A stretch of 11,247 nucleotides of DNA from Actinoplanes liguriensis (GTDB lineage: Bacteria > Actinomycetota > Actinomycetes > Mycobacteriales > Micromonosporaceae), in assembly GCA_000715855.1 (NCBI GenBank), contig KL571214.1:39665-50911 (forward strand), read 5' to 3'. Both the position numbers and the translations under genes were made by a program. The notes under the pieces are model-generated. The model saw only the letters and a list, made by a program, of their open reading frames with translations, had not been told where the DNA came from and did no database searches. Of this stretch, positions 1-6,576 are shown one piece after another (within the stretch, counting starts at the first letter, position 1; every line of letters starts with the position of its first letter).

Positions 1-19
1 AGATGTGTATAAGAGACAG
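1..19 (+). other. Tn5/Nextera mosaic-end adapter (sequencing artefact)
   Basis: The first 19 bases read AGATGTGTATAAGAGACAG, an exact match to the Tn5 transposase mosaic end used in Nextera libraries. It is library adapter left on the contig, not genomic DNA or a natural transposon end. Genomic sequence begins at base 20. The adapter also places an artificial stop (TAA, 10-12) in the kinase frame and creates a false ATG at base 3. Confidence 0.98.
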
Positions 20-1653
20 AGCTGATGCGTCCCGAACTGGCCGGCGACCGCCGGGTCCGCGCGCTGTTCCTCCGCGAGGAGACCGCGTTGCGCGCCGTCG
101 ACCACCCCGGCGTGGTGAGTTACCGCGACCTCGTCGTCGAGGGCGGCACCCTCGCGCTGCTGATGGACTTCGTGGACGGTCCCGATCTGCGCCGCCACCT
201 CACCGACCGCGGCGGCCGCCTGAGCCCGTCGGAGGCCGCGGCAATCCTCGCGCAGGTCGCCGCCGCGCTCGACGCCGCACACGCCCAGGGCGTCGTCCAC
301 CTGGACCTCAAACCCGAAAACCTTCTTCTCGTACGGGGCAGCAACCCGCCCGAGGTCCGGGTCACCGACTTCGGCGTGGCGGCGCTGTTGATGGACGCCG
401 ACCGCGGGGCGGCCGGGGGCACGCCCGGCTACACCGCCCCGGAGATCTGGCAGGGCACCCCGCCGACCCCGGCCGCGGATGTCTACTCGCTCGGCGTGCT
501 GCTCGTCGAGCTGGTCACCGGGGATCTCCAGGGCGACCCGGAGTCCCTGCCGGTCGAGCTGGCCGGCCCGGCCCGGTCCTGCCTGGCGCCCGACCCGGCC
601 CAGCGCCCGACGGCCCGCAAGGTGGCCGCCTACCTGCGTGCCCTGGTCACCGCCAGCGCTCTCCCGGCTCCCCGCCCGTCGTCCGGTCCGGCGGCCGAGA
701 GTGCGGAGCCCTCCCGGCTGACCACCGTCCGTAAGCCGGTCGGGGCGGGCGGGCCGTGGGCCGGAGCGTTCGCGGGCGCGGCGCAGCACCCGGCCGCCGC
801 CGAGTCCGGCACCGACCACCTGGGCCTCTGGGCCGGTCAGCTGGCCGGAGCCCCGGCCCCGATCAACGGCCGGTCAAGCGCCGGAACCCCGCTGCGGACC
901 GCCTCGACCTCTCCTGCGAGCGAGCCGCCGCAGACGCCGCCCGGCCGCCGCGCGCGCCGGTGGCGTGGCCCGCTGGTGACGCTCGGCGTGGTCCTCGCGG
1001 TCGCCGGTGCCCTGATCGGCGTCAACATCGCCACCGCCGCCGACCGCCGCGCCGACCGGCAGAACGCGGCGACGATCGAGGCGTCCTCCCCGGCGGCGAC
1101 TCCCACGGCGGGCCAGGGTGTGGCGCTGCCCACCGAGCCGGTCCGCACCGGCCCGGCCACCAGCGCGCCGGCCCCGGTGCGGATCACCCTGGCCGGGCAC
1201 GTCGCGGACGACGCCGGCACGCTGGCGATCTCGATCCGGGACCAGATCGCCATCGCGTACATCTGTGACGGCACCAAGGTCGAGGCCTGGTTGAAGGGCA
1301 CCGCCAAGAACGGCACCCTGAGCCTGACCGGAAAGAACGGCTCCAAGATCGTCGGAACGTTCGACCGGGACAGCGCCGAGGGCCGGGTCACCGTGATCGG
1401 GAAGACCCACGACTTCAAGCTCGGGACCGTGAAGAAGCCGTCCGGCCTCTACCGGACCTCGGCCAAGGTCCGCAACGCGCAGGTCAAGGGCTCGTGGATC
1501 GTCCTGCCGGACGGCCGCCAGGTCGGCGTGATCACCGCGGGCGGGAAGGTCGGCCCCGCCCCGGCGCTGGACGTCGCCAACCGCACCACCACCGTGGACG
1601 GCGCCCCGGTCGCGGTGACCGCCATCGACGTCGACTCCGGCGCCGGCTTCTGA
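20..1653 (+). CDS. Receptor-type Ser/Thr protein kinase, 5' truncated
   Basis: Membrane-anchored eukaryote-type protein kinase that phosphorylates Ser/Thr on target proteins. The contig starts inside the gene: the glycine-rich loop and the ATP-binding VAxK lysine are absent, so roughly 40-45 N-terminal residues are missing, and the ATG at 25 is an internal Met, not the start. Counting from that Met, the αC glutamate lies around residue 18, the catalytic loop reads HLDLKPEN (92-99, with Leu where HRD kinases have Arg), DFG is at 115-117, APE at 138-140, and the conserved Asp and Arg of the C-lobe at 152 and 194. A Pro/Ala/Ser-rich linker (about 210-310) leads to an Arg-rich stop-transfer edge and one membrane helix (about 316-338). 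The outer domain (about 380-542) contains a single Cys and no PASTA repeats; I do not recognise its family. The kinase call is firm. Ligand and substrates are unknown. Confidence 0.93.
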
Positions 1654-1669
1654 CCCGGCGCCGGGGTCA
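1651..1669. terminator. Possible bidirectional terminator between convergent genes
   Basis: Overlapping the kinase stop codon is a near-palindrome in which TGACCC and GGGTCA flank a GGCGCC core, with one extra G in the right arm. It lies in the short gap between the kinase and the convergent gene ending at 1680, where a shared terminator is expected. There is no T-tract, as is common in high-GC actinobacteria. The G+C content makes such palindromes easy to find by chance. Confidence 0.35.
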
Positions 1670-1679
1670 CCCGCCGGGA

Positions 1680-2699
1680 TCAGTCGCAGGCCGGGTAGGA
1701 CGAGACCGGCCAGACGACCGACTGCGGCCGGCGGTACTGCTGGTCGAGGTCGACGACGTCGCCCATCAGGCGGTTGCGGCGCTGGAGCTCGGCCCAGAAG
1801 ACCGGGTCCAGGTAGATTGCCGGGTTCCACAGCGACTGGGTCTGCTCGTCGATCGGGCCGAGGTAGAGCAGCGCGTCGGCGAGCGCCCCGAACGGCACCC
1901 CGCACTCGCCGGGCAGGTAGCCGAACTCGCCGGAGTCGGCGCTCGCCAGCCAGGTGCCGGCCGCGGGGACGACCGTGCGCCGGGCGGCCGACGCCAGCCG
2001 GGGGTGCCCGCCGGCGAGGATGACGTAGGCCCGTTGCCCGGTCCGCTGCTCGACCTGCATCAGCCCGTTGCCGCCGACCGCTCCGGGCGGTCCGTGCTTC
2101 ACGTGGTTGCTGCCGTAGAAGATCAGCGCCCGGCGGCCCTTCGCGAGCACCTCCCGCTCGATCACCGTGGCCAGGTGCCCGTCGCGGTCGGCGGACTCGA
2201 CCTCCTCCCGGCTCCGGACCGTGGCCCAGTCGATCGGCGGGTCGCCGAGCAGCACGCGGATCCGCCGCCGGGCCGGGAGCGGCCAGTTGACCGCCCGGAC
2301 CATCCGGAAGAACTGCTCGTAGCACGGCGCGTCCAGGCTGACCGCGGGTGACTGCGAGGTGTTGCGCCAGACCTGACGCAGTTCCTCGTTCTCCACGGCG
2401 GCGCCGCCGGTGAACCGGTCCATGACGGGCTGGTAGAGCGCGTTGCCGAACTCCACCACGATGTCGTCGACCACGCCGGGCAGCCGCGGATCGGCGAGCA
2501 GGATCTGCATGGCGTCGTGGTGTTCCTGCTGGCCGTGCACCTCGCCGACCGCCACCAGGCGGTGCTCGGCGAACGCGGCGACCACCGCGTCGGCGAACGG
2601 ATCCGTGCTCACGGGCTTCTTCGCCGGCAGCGCCGCGGCCACGCCGCCCACCCCCGCCGCGGCCATCAGGTTCCGGCGGCTCATCGGTCGTTCCAGCAT
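1680..2699 (-). CDS. Probable Tat-exported erythromycin-esterase/ChaN-like protein
   Basis: A 339-residue protein in which conserved acidic and His residues are arranged as in the erythromycin esterase/ChaN/TIKI group: GEVHG at 52-56, VEFGN at about 82-86, GDPPIDW at 152-158 and YGSNH at 195-199. Members bind metal or haem, or act as hydrolases, but the substrate here cannot be told. Residues 7-26 (S-R-R-N-L-M followed by an Ala/Gly/Val stretch) look like a twin-arginine signal peptide, which would place it outside the membrane. The ATG at 2699 was chosen because a GAGGGAAGGG ribosome-binding site (2707-2716) lies seven bases upstream. ATGs at 2723 and 2684 are also in frame but have poorer sites. 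It is convergent with the kinase and divergent from the flavin operon, so it is probably a single-gene unit. The fold assignment rests on motif spacing alone. Confidence 0.7.
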   Translation of the reverse strand: MLERPMSRRNLMAAAGVGGVAAALPAKKPVSTDPFADAVVAAFAEHRLVAVGEVHGQQEHHDAMQILLADPRLPGVVDDIVVEFGNALYQPVMDRFTGGAAVENEELRQVWRNTSQSPAVSLDAPCYEQFFRMVRAVNWPLPARRRIRVLLGDPPIDWATVRSREEVESADRDGHLATVIEREVLAKGRRALIFYGSNHVKHGPPGAVGGNGLMQVEQRTGQRAYVILAGGHPRLASAARRTVVPAAGTWLASADSGEFGYLPGECGVPFGALADALLYLGPIDEQTQSLWNPAIYLDPVFWAELQRRNRLMGDVVDLDQQYRRPQSVVWPVSSYPACD

Positions 2700-2838
2700 C
2701 GGACGTCCCTTCCCTCGTCGCATCGGGCAGGGTCCGGTCTACGCCGCGGCCGGTGTCAGCGCGGTGTCGTCCGCTGTCACCCGATTGCCACGGTTCGGAG
2801 GGAGAATCCCGGCGGTGTGACCCCCACCGCAGCCGAAG

Positions 2839-2861
2839 TTGTTTGAATCTGAAATAGTTTC
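2839..2861 (+). promoter_or_regulatory. AT-rich promoter/operator candidate of flavin operon
   Basis: This short AT-rich patch stands out from its G+C-rich surroundings in the divergent gap between the exported esterase-like gene and the monooxygenase. It includes TTGAAT (2843-2848), the TANNNT hexamer TAGTTT (2855-2860), and GAAAT-A-GTTTC (2851-2861), an imperfect palindrome. The two hexamers are too close together to form one promoter, so I cannot assign -35 and -10. A regulator site or promoter here is inferred from composition and position. Confidence 0.35.
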
Positions 2862-2899
2862 CCCGTCAACAAGGTTGTACGGGGCAGTCCGGGATGTCA

Positions 2900-2925
2900 G
2901 AAACCCCGGCCGGGAGTTTCAGGAG
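2900..2925 (+). promoter_or_regulatory. Leader hairpin directly abutting the monooxygenase RBS
   Basis: GAAACCCC (2900-2907) pairs with GGGAGTTTC (2912-2920), apart from one bulged A, around a GGCC loop. The Shine-Dalgarno AGGAG (2921-2925) begins at the next base and lies six bases before the ATG at 2932. The RBS call is firm. The hairpin could tune ribosome access, or its GAAAC/GTTTC arms could be a protein-binding palindrome. Confidence 0.5.
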
Positions 2926-2931
2926 CGGGTC

Positions 2932-3938
2932 ATGCAATTCGGCATCTTCAGCGTCAGCGACATCACCGCCGACCCCACCACCGGGCAGACCCCGACCGAG
3001 GCCGAGCGCATCAAGAACATCGTCACCATCGCGAAGCACGCGGAGGAGGTCGGCCTCGACGTCTTCGCGCTCGGCGAGCACCACAACGAGCCGTTCTTCT
3101 CGTCCTCGCCGACGACCACGCTGGCCTACATCGCCGCCCAGACCACGACCCTGCAGCTCAGCACCGCGACCACGCTGATCACCACGAACGACCCGGTGAA
3201 GATCGCCGAGGACTTCGCGATGCTCCAGCACCTCGCCGACGGGCGCGTCGACCTGACGCTCGGCCGCGGCAACACCGGCCCGGTCTACCCGTGGTTCGGC
3301 AAGGACATCCGGGCCGGCATCCCGCTGGCGATCGAGAACTACGCGCTGTTGCACAAGCTGTGGCGTGAGCACACGATCGACTGGGAGGGCAAGTTCCGTA
3401 CGCCGCTGCAGTCGTTCACCTCTGTCCCAACCACATCTTCTGGCCGGCGTCGCACACCGAGCGGATGGTCAACCTCTACCGCGAGCGTTTCGCGCACTAC
3501 GGCCACGGCTCCGCCGACCAGGCGTACGTCGGCCTCGGCGGCCAGGTGTTCATGCACAAGAACAGCCAGGAGGCGGTCAAGCAGTTCCGGCCGTACTTCG
3601 ACAACGCCCCGGTCTACGGCCACGGCCCGTCCCTCGAGGACTTCACCCGCGAGACGCCGCTGACCGTCGGCAGCCCGCAGCAGGTCATCGACCGGACTCT
3701 CGGCTTCCGGGAGTACGTCGGCGACTACCAGCGCCAGCTGTTCCTGATGGACCACGCCGGCCTGCCGGTCAAGACCGTGCTGGAGCAGCTCGACCTGCTC
3801 GGCTCCGAGGTGGTGCCGGTGCTCCGCAAGGAGTTCGCCGCCCTCAAGCCGGCCCACGTGCCGGACGCCCCGACCCACGCCTCCCTGCTCGCCGCGAAGC
3901 CGGCCGGGAGCGAGAAGAAGGAAGAGGTCCAGGCATGA
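2932..3938 (+). pseudogene. Luciferase-like flavin monooxygenase (CE1758-like), disrupted by internal loss and frame change
   Basis: Remains of an FMN-dependent luciferase-like (LLM class) monooxygenase, a TIM-barrel enzyme that uses reduced FMN and O2. The first frame (start ATG 2932, RBS AGGAG) encodes 164 family-like residues beginning MQFGIF, including the GEHH motif (about 41-44) and LADGRVDLTLGRGNTGP, and ends in family-like sequence at SFTS (3412-3423). The second frame resumes at NHIFWP (aac at 3429) and runs 169 residues to the TGA at 3936-3938, including YGHGSADQA and an Ala/Lys-rich tail. Family members I recall carry about 35 more residues here, including a VWHGS-type segment of the FMN site, so about 100 bases are missing and the frame shifts. 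Translation from 2932 now stops at 3661-3663 after 243 residues, the last 80 out of frame. Either the gene is dead or the assembly collapsed here. Confidence 0.85.
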
Positions 3939-4549
3939 AGCAGCGCAAGCTCGTCGTGATCAGCGCGGGCCTGAGCCAGCCGTCCTCCACCCGCCTGCTC
4001 GCGGACCAGCTGTCCGCGGCGGCGGGGCGGGCCGCCGCCCAGCTCGGCGTCACCGCCGAGGTCCAGGTCATCGAGCTCCGCGACCTGGCCCACGAGATCA
4101 CCGACCACATGCTGACCGGCTTCCCGCCGGCCGCGCTGAAGAGCGCACAGGACGCGGTTGCCGCCGCGGACGGGCTGATCGTGGTCACCCCGGTCTTCAG
4201 CGCCAGCTATTCGGGGCTGTTCAAGTCGTTCTTCGACGTGCTGGAGCAGGACACGCTCGGCGACAAGCCGATCCTGCTCGCGGCGACGGCCGGCACCGCC
4301 CGGCACTCGCTGGTGCTGGAGCACGCGCTGCGGCCGCTCTTCGCCTACCTGCACGCCGTGCCGGTCCCGACCTCGGTCTTCGCGGCGAGCGACGACTGGG
4401 GCGCCAACTCGGTCGAGGGCCCGTTGCGTGGCCGCATCGAGCGCGCCGCGACCGAGCTGGCCCGCGAGATGGAGCGCCGGGAGCCCGCGACGGTGGCCGA
4501 CCCGTTCGCCCTCACCGAGTCGTTCGAGGACATGATGAAGTCGCTGTAA
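3935..4549 (+). CDS. NADPH-dependent FMN reductase (CE1759-like)
   Basis: A 204-residue flavodoxin-fold NAD(P)H:FMN reductase. The N-terminal β-strand and phosphate loop read VVISAGLSQPSSTRLLA (residues 6-22), and the central TPVFSASYSGLFKSFFDVL segment (about 84-102) is the flavin-contact region typical of this family. It would supply reduced FMN to the monooxygenase encoded just upstream, and these two families are commonly adjacent in actinobacteria. Its ATG overlaps the upstream TGA as ATGA, the geometry of translational coupling, and it also has its own Shine-Dalgarno (GAAGAGG, 3921-3927, seven bases from the start). The gene is intact, so it may still serve other flavin users even if its partner is inactive. 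A strong hairpin follows the stop. Confidence 0.9.
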   Translation: MKQRKLVVISAGLSQPSSTRLLADQLSAAAGRAAAQLGVTAEVQVIELRDLAHEITDHMLTGFPPAALKSAQDAVAAADGLIVVTPVFSASYSGLFKSFFDVLEQDTLGDKPILLAATAGTARHSLVLEHALRPLFAYLHAVPVPTSVFAASDDWGANSVEGPLRGRIERAATELAREMERREPATVADPFALTESFEDMMKSL

Positions 4550-4566
4550 CCCCGGCGTTCTTCTCC

Positions 4567-4594
4567 GGCGGCCTGGCTGACCAGTCAGGCCGCC
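4567..4594 (+). terminator. Intrinsic-type terminator of flavin operon
   Basis: A strong hairpin begins 17 bases after the FMN reductase stop. GGCGGCCTG (4567-4575) pairs perfectly with CAGGCCGCC (4586-4594); a G·U pair and CT/AG extend the stem to a GACC loop. Only a weak T-rich stretch follows, as is usual in actinobacteria. It separates the flavin operon from the small membrane protein gene. Confidence 0.8.
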
Positions 4595-4699
4595 GTTCGG
4601 CATTCAAAAGCCAATTGGTGGGTACGGCCATTGCCCGCCTCCCAGAATTGGCACACTTTCCGTATCGACGGCGGCACGGTCCGTTGTCAATCGTGAATT

Positions 4700-4996
4700 G
4701 TGGCCCTCTCCACCTCGGATCCACCCGTCGTCGCGGTCCGGCGTCACCTGATCGCCGTGCCGCGAGGCCGTCCGGCCCCATCGGTGACGCAGCGTCACCT
4801 CATCGCGATCCCTCGTGGCCGTCCGGCGCCGCTCGCCGAGGTGCGCGTGACCGTCCCGATCCCGGTGGGGGAGCGGCCGCCGGGTCCGTCGCGCTCGACG
4901 CTCGCCGTGCTCCTCTCGCTGACCGCGCTGGTCGTGCTGTGCTGCGGCGCGGCCGTCACGTTGTTCCAGCTCATGGGCGGTGGCGGCCGGCATTGA
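4700..4996 (+). CDS. Small single-TM protein with a 17-residue tandem repeat
   Basis: I do not recognise this 98-residue protein. Its codons end overwhelmingly in G or C like neighbouring genes, which supports real coding. The N-terminal half contains two near-identical copies of RHLIA-V/I-PRGRPAP (residues 15-27 and 32-44) in a 17-residue period, rich in Arg and Pro. One hydrophobic helix (about 67-91, with adjacent Cys 81-82) sits near the C-terminus and is followed by a short GGGGRH tail. The layout suggests a membrane protein with a basic N-terminal region, probably cytoplasmic by the positive-inside rule. The GTG start is the first in-frame start after a stop at 4694-4696; no convincing Shine-Dalgarno precedes it, so the start is uncertain and the transcript may be leaderless. 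Confidence 0.6.
   Translation: MALSTSDPPVVAVRRHLIAVPRGRPAPSVTQRHLIAIPRGRPAPLAEVRVTVPIPVGERPPGPSRSTLAVLLSLTALVVLCCGAAVTLFQLMGGGGRH
4742..4831 (+). repeat. 51-bp-period tandem repeat inside the small membrane protein gene
   Basis: Two units start at 4742 and 4793. They encode the same 13-residue core apart from one Val/Ile change, but differ at several third codon positions. That pattern suggests an old duplication kept by selection on the protein rather than a recent copying error. Confidence 0.8.
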
Positions 4997-5043
4997 GTGC
5001 TCATGCCGTACGGCGAAATCCTGGTTTTGATCTTGATTGGGCC

Positions 5044-5067
5044 CCTGATGCCGCAGGCTTCAGGAGG
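5044..5067 (+). promoter_or_regulatory. Hairpin overlapping a Shine-Dalgarno sequence
   Basis: CCTGA (5044-5048) pairs with TCAGG (5060-5064), and GCC (5050-5052) with GGC (5056-5058), separated by a T·T mismatch, around a GCA loop. The 3' arm includes the first three bases of the consensus-like AGGAGG (5062-5067), which lies seven bases before the ATG at 5075. Such a structure could mask the ribosome-binding site. A protein operator is an alternative reading. Confidence 0.4.
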
Positions 5068-5074
5068 CGGCCGT

Positions 5075-5275
5075 ATGGTGTGCGACACACCGATGGTGGG
5101 TAGTTCTCCCCTCGATCGGGCCGTCGGTTCGCCGGCGCCGGAGGTCCTACTCGATGGTGGCCGTCTGTTAACCGAAGGTTGTACCGGCGCCGCCCCGCGG
5201 GGGTGGATCCGCCGGCTCGAGGACTTGCACAATGCCAATATGGCGAACCGGACAGCGGCAAAGGAGGCGCTATGA
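5075..5275 (+). CDS. Possible 66-residue leader protein of unknown function
   Basis: Doubtful small gene. For it: the ATG follows AGGAGG at seven bases, and its TGA (5273-5275) overlaps the next gene's ATG as ATGA, suggesting coupled translation. Against it: roughly 70% of codons end in G/C, clearly below the neighbouring genes; there is no recognisable motif; and the frame contains a TTA codon (5168-5170), which is rare in high-GC actinomycetes and in streptomycetes requires the bldA tRNA. A GGTGTG/CACACC palindrome sits on its first codons. The stretch may instead be a regulatory leader for the glycolipid-binding protein gene. I keep it as tentative. Confidence 0.35.
   Translation: MVCDTPMVGSSPLDRAVGSPAPEVLLDGGRLLTEGCTGAAPRGWIRRLEDLHNANMANRTAAKEAL
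5077..5091. promoter_or_regulatory. Perfect inverted repeat GGTGTG-CGA-CACACC
   Basis: Six perfect base pairs flank a 3-base spacer, overlapping the start of the tentative 66-codon ORF and lying about 180 bases before the glycolipid-binding protein gene. The compact symmetry fits a dimeric repressor site or a small RNA hairpin. No specific regulator can be named. Confidence 0.4.
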
Positions 5276-5901
5276 CCACGACCGGCGCACGGGGACCGGC
5301 CTTGGCGGAACGGCCTCGCGCCGACCTGCCGGTGACTCCGATGATCTGGCAGCGGACCGACCGGGTCGGCACCGAGCTGGTGTTCCCGCGGGGCGCGCGG
5401 CCCAGCGGCTCGGCGATCGTCGCGGGCACCCGGGCCTACACGCTCACCTGGAACGCCGAGGTCGCCCCCGACTCCGAGGTCACGTCGCTGCACCTCACGT
5501 GCCAGGGCGACGGCTGGAGCCGGGAGCTGCGGATCGGTCGCGCGGAGTCCGGCTGGACCTGCCGCGCGGAACACGCCGGCGACGCGGGCGACCTGCCGTT
5601 CGCGGGCACCGAGCAGCTCGACGCGCTCGACCCGGCGGCGGTGCTGCGCCTGGCCGACTCCCCGATCTTCATCGCCTGGTCGGTCCGTAAGCTCGGCCTG
5701 ACCGTGAAGTCCGGCCCGGTGACCGTGCCGGTCGTGCGGGTGCAGCTGCCGTCGCTGGCCGTGGTGCTCGGGACCGTGACGTATCACCTGGTCAGCCCGC
5801 AGCGGCTGCGCATCACCGGGGACTGGCCGGCGGCGACGTTCGAGCTCGACGACGCCGGGATGGTCGTCTACCAGGCCGGGCATCTGCGGCTCGCCCGCTG
5901 A
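5272..5901 (+). CDS. Putative glycolipid-binding (DUF1089/PA1994-type) protein
   Basis: A 209-residue soluble protein, with no signal peptide or membrane helix visible, related to the putative glycolipid-binding family PF06475 (PA1994-like). Family-like features are the repeated Y-x-L-x-W-type strand TRAYTLTWNAEV (about 45-56), the D/N-P-I-R-R-L-like block SPIFIAWSVRKLGL (about 130-143), VVRVQLPSLAVVLGTVTYHLVSPQRLRI (about 152-179), and a C-terminal FELDDAGMVVYQAGHLRL. The conserved TPFTN-type core is diverged, so this is a distant member. The molecular role of the family is poorly defined. The ATG at 5272 is preceded by AAGGAGG (5261-5267), four bases away, and overlaps the stop of the tentative upstream ORF as ATGA. 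Confidence 0.7.
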   Translation: MTTTGARGPALAERPRADLPVTPMIWQRTDRVGTELVFPRGARPSGSAIVAGTRAYTLTWNAEVAPDSEVTSLHLTCQGDGWSRELRIGRAESGWTCRAEHAGDAGDLPFAGTEQLDALDPAAVLRLADSPIFIAWSVRKLGLTVKSGPVTVPVVRVQLPSLAVVLGTVTYHLVSPQRLRITGDWPAATFELDDAGMVVYQAGHLRLAR

Positions 5902-5943
5902 GTTTCCGGTGGTGCGGCAGCTGTTCACCGTTCCCGCGGGTGG

Positions 5944-5953
5944 AATGATCGTT
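5944..5953. promoter_or_regulatory. Near-palindrome AATGATCGTT over the -35 region of the TetR gene
   Basis: AATGATCGTT is symmetric in 8 of 10 positions and sits where the -35 element of the downstream leaderless promoter should be. A TetR-family protein commonly represses its own gene from such a site, so this is a plausible auto-operator, on weak evidence. Confidence 0.3.
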
Positions 5954-5965
5954 CGTTTTCGGCGG

Positions 5966-5971
5966 TAGGCT
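5966..5971 (+). promoter_or_regulatory. -10 element TAGGCT of a leaderless TetR transcript
   Basis: TAGGCT matches the actinobacterial -10 pattern TANNNT and ends six bases before the GTG at 5978. Transcription would begin at the start codon itself. This explains the absence of a Shine-Dalgarno and supports the GTG start. No clear -35 is seen. Confidence 0.6.
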
Positions 5972-5977
5972 GGCCGG

Positions 5978-6571
5978 GTGCCGCGCGTCTCCGAAGCCCA
6001 CCTCGCCGCCCGCCGCCAGCAGATCCTCGACGCGGCGGTCCGCTGCTTCGTGCGCAACGGCTTCCACCAGACGTCGATGCAGGACGTGATCAAGGAGGCC
6101 GATCTCTCGGTCGGCGCGTTCTACCGCTACTTCAAGAGCAAGAACGAGCTGATCATGGCGATCACCAGCACCAAGATCGGCGAGATCACCGGCATCCTGG
6201 ACCATCTGCTCGCGCTCGACCCGATGCCGCCGATCCCGGCCTTCCTCGACGAGTTGCTCGTCCAGGTCGAGAAGACCCTGACCGCGGACCGGACAGTGGT
6301 GATCGCGATCCAGGTGTGGGGCGAGGCCACCCACGACGAGGAGGTCGCCGGGGTGGTGCGCGACGTCTACGGCCACATCCGGGGCCGGATGGTCCGCCTC
6401 GCCGAACGCGCCCGCGCCGCCGGCCACCTTCCCGCCGACGCGGACACCTTCGGGACGGGCTCGGTGATGTTCGGCATGGTCCAGGGCTACATCCTGCAGC
6501 GGATCCTGGTCGGCGGCGTCGACCGCGAGACCTATCTCGCCGGCGCGCGAGCCCTCATCGGCACCCCCTGA
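5978..6571 (+). CDS. TetR/AcrR-family transcriptional regulator
   Basis: A 197-residue dimeric repressor-type protein. The N-terminal DNA-binding domain is canonical: RRQQILDAAVRCFVRNGF (helix 1, about 12-29) followed by the helix-turn-helix TSMQDVIKEADLSVGAFYRYF (about 32-52) and KSKNEL. The C-terminal ligand-binding domain is all-helical and diverged; effector and targets are unknown. The GTG start is supported by a -10 hexamer six bases upstream, implying a leaderless mRNA. It is transcribed alone, with the unrelated glycolipid-binding protein gene upstream and a second TetR gene converging on it; the two stop codons are only five bases apart. Confidence 0.93.
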   Translation: MPRVSEAHLAARRQQILDAAVRCFVRNGFHQTSMQDVIKEADLSVGAFYRYFKSKNELIMAITSTKIGEITGILDHLLALDPMPPIPAFLDELLVQVEKTLTADRTVVIAIQVWGEATHDEEVAGVVRDVYGHIRGRMVRLAERARAAGHLPADADTFGTGSVMFGMVQGYILQRILVGGVDRETYLAGARALIGTP

Positions 6572-6576
6572 ACGGG

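Noticed and set aside
1..19. Natural Tn5-type transposon end
   Set aside because: Exact library mosaic-end sequence at both contig edges without transposase or target duplication is best explained by Nextera adapters.
3..734. Frame starting MCIRDR, 243 residues
   Set aside because: It begins inside the Tn5 adapter and runs as an Arg/Pro-rich shadow of the kinase in another frame.
874..2325. Long minus-strand open frame (483 residues) over the kinase and esterase-like genes
   Set aside because: Antisense or off-frame shadow typical of high-GC DNA; Arg/Gly/Pro-rich translation without motifs, and it conflicts with two recognisable proteins.
3412..3440. Programmed ribosomal frameshift in the monooxygenase gene
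   Set aside because: No slippery heptamer is evident and about 35 family residues are missing as well, which frameshifting cannot restore.
4742..4831. CRISPR-like repeat
   Set aside because: Only two in-frame coding units with a 51-bp period and no unique spacers; it is a protein repeat.
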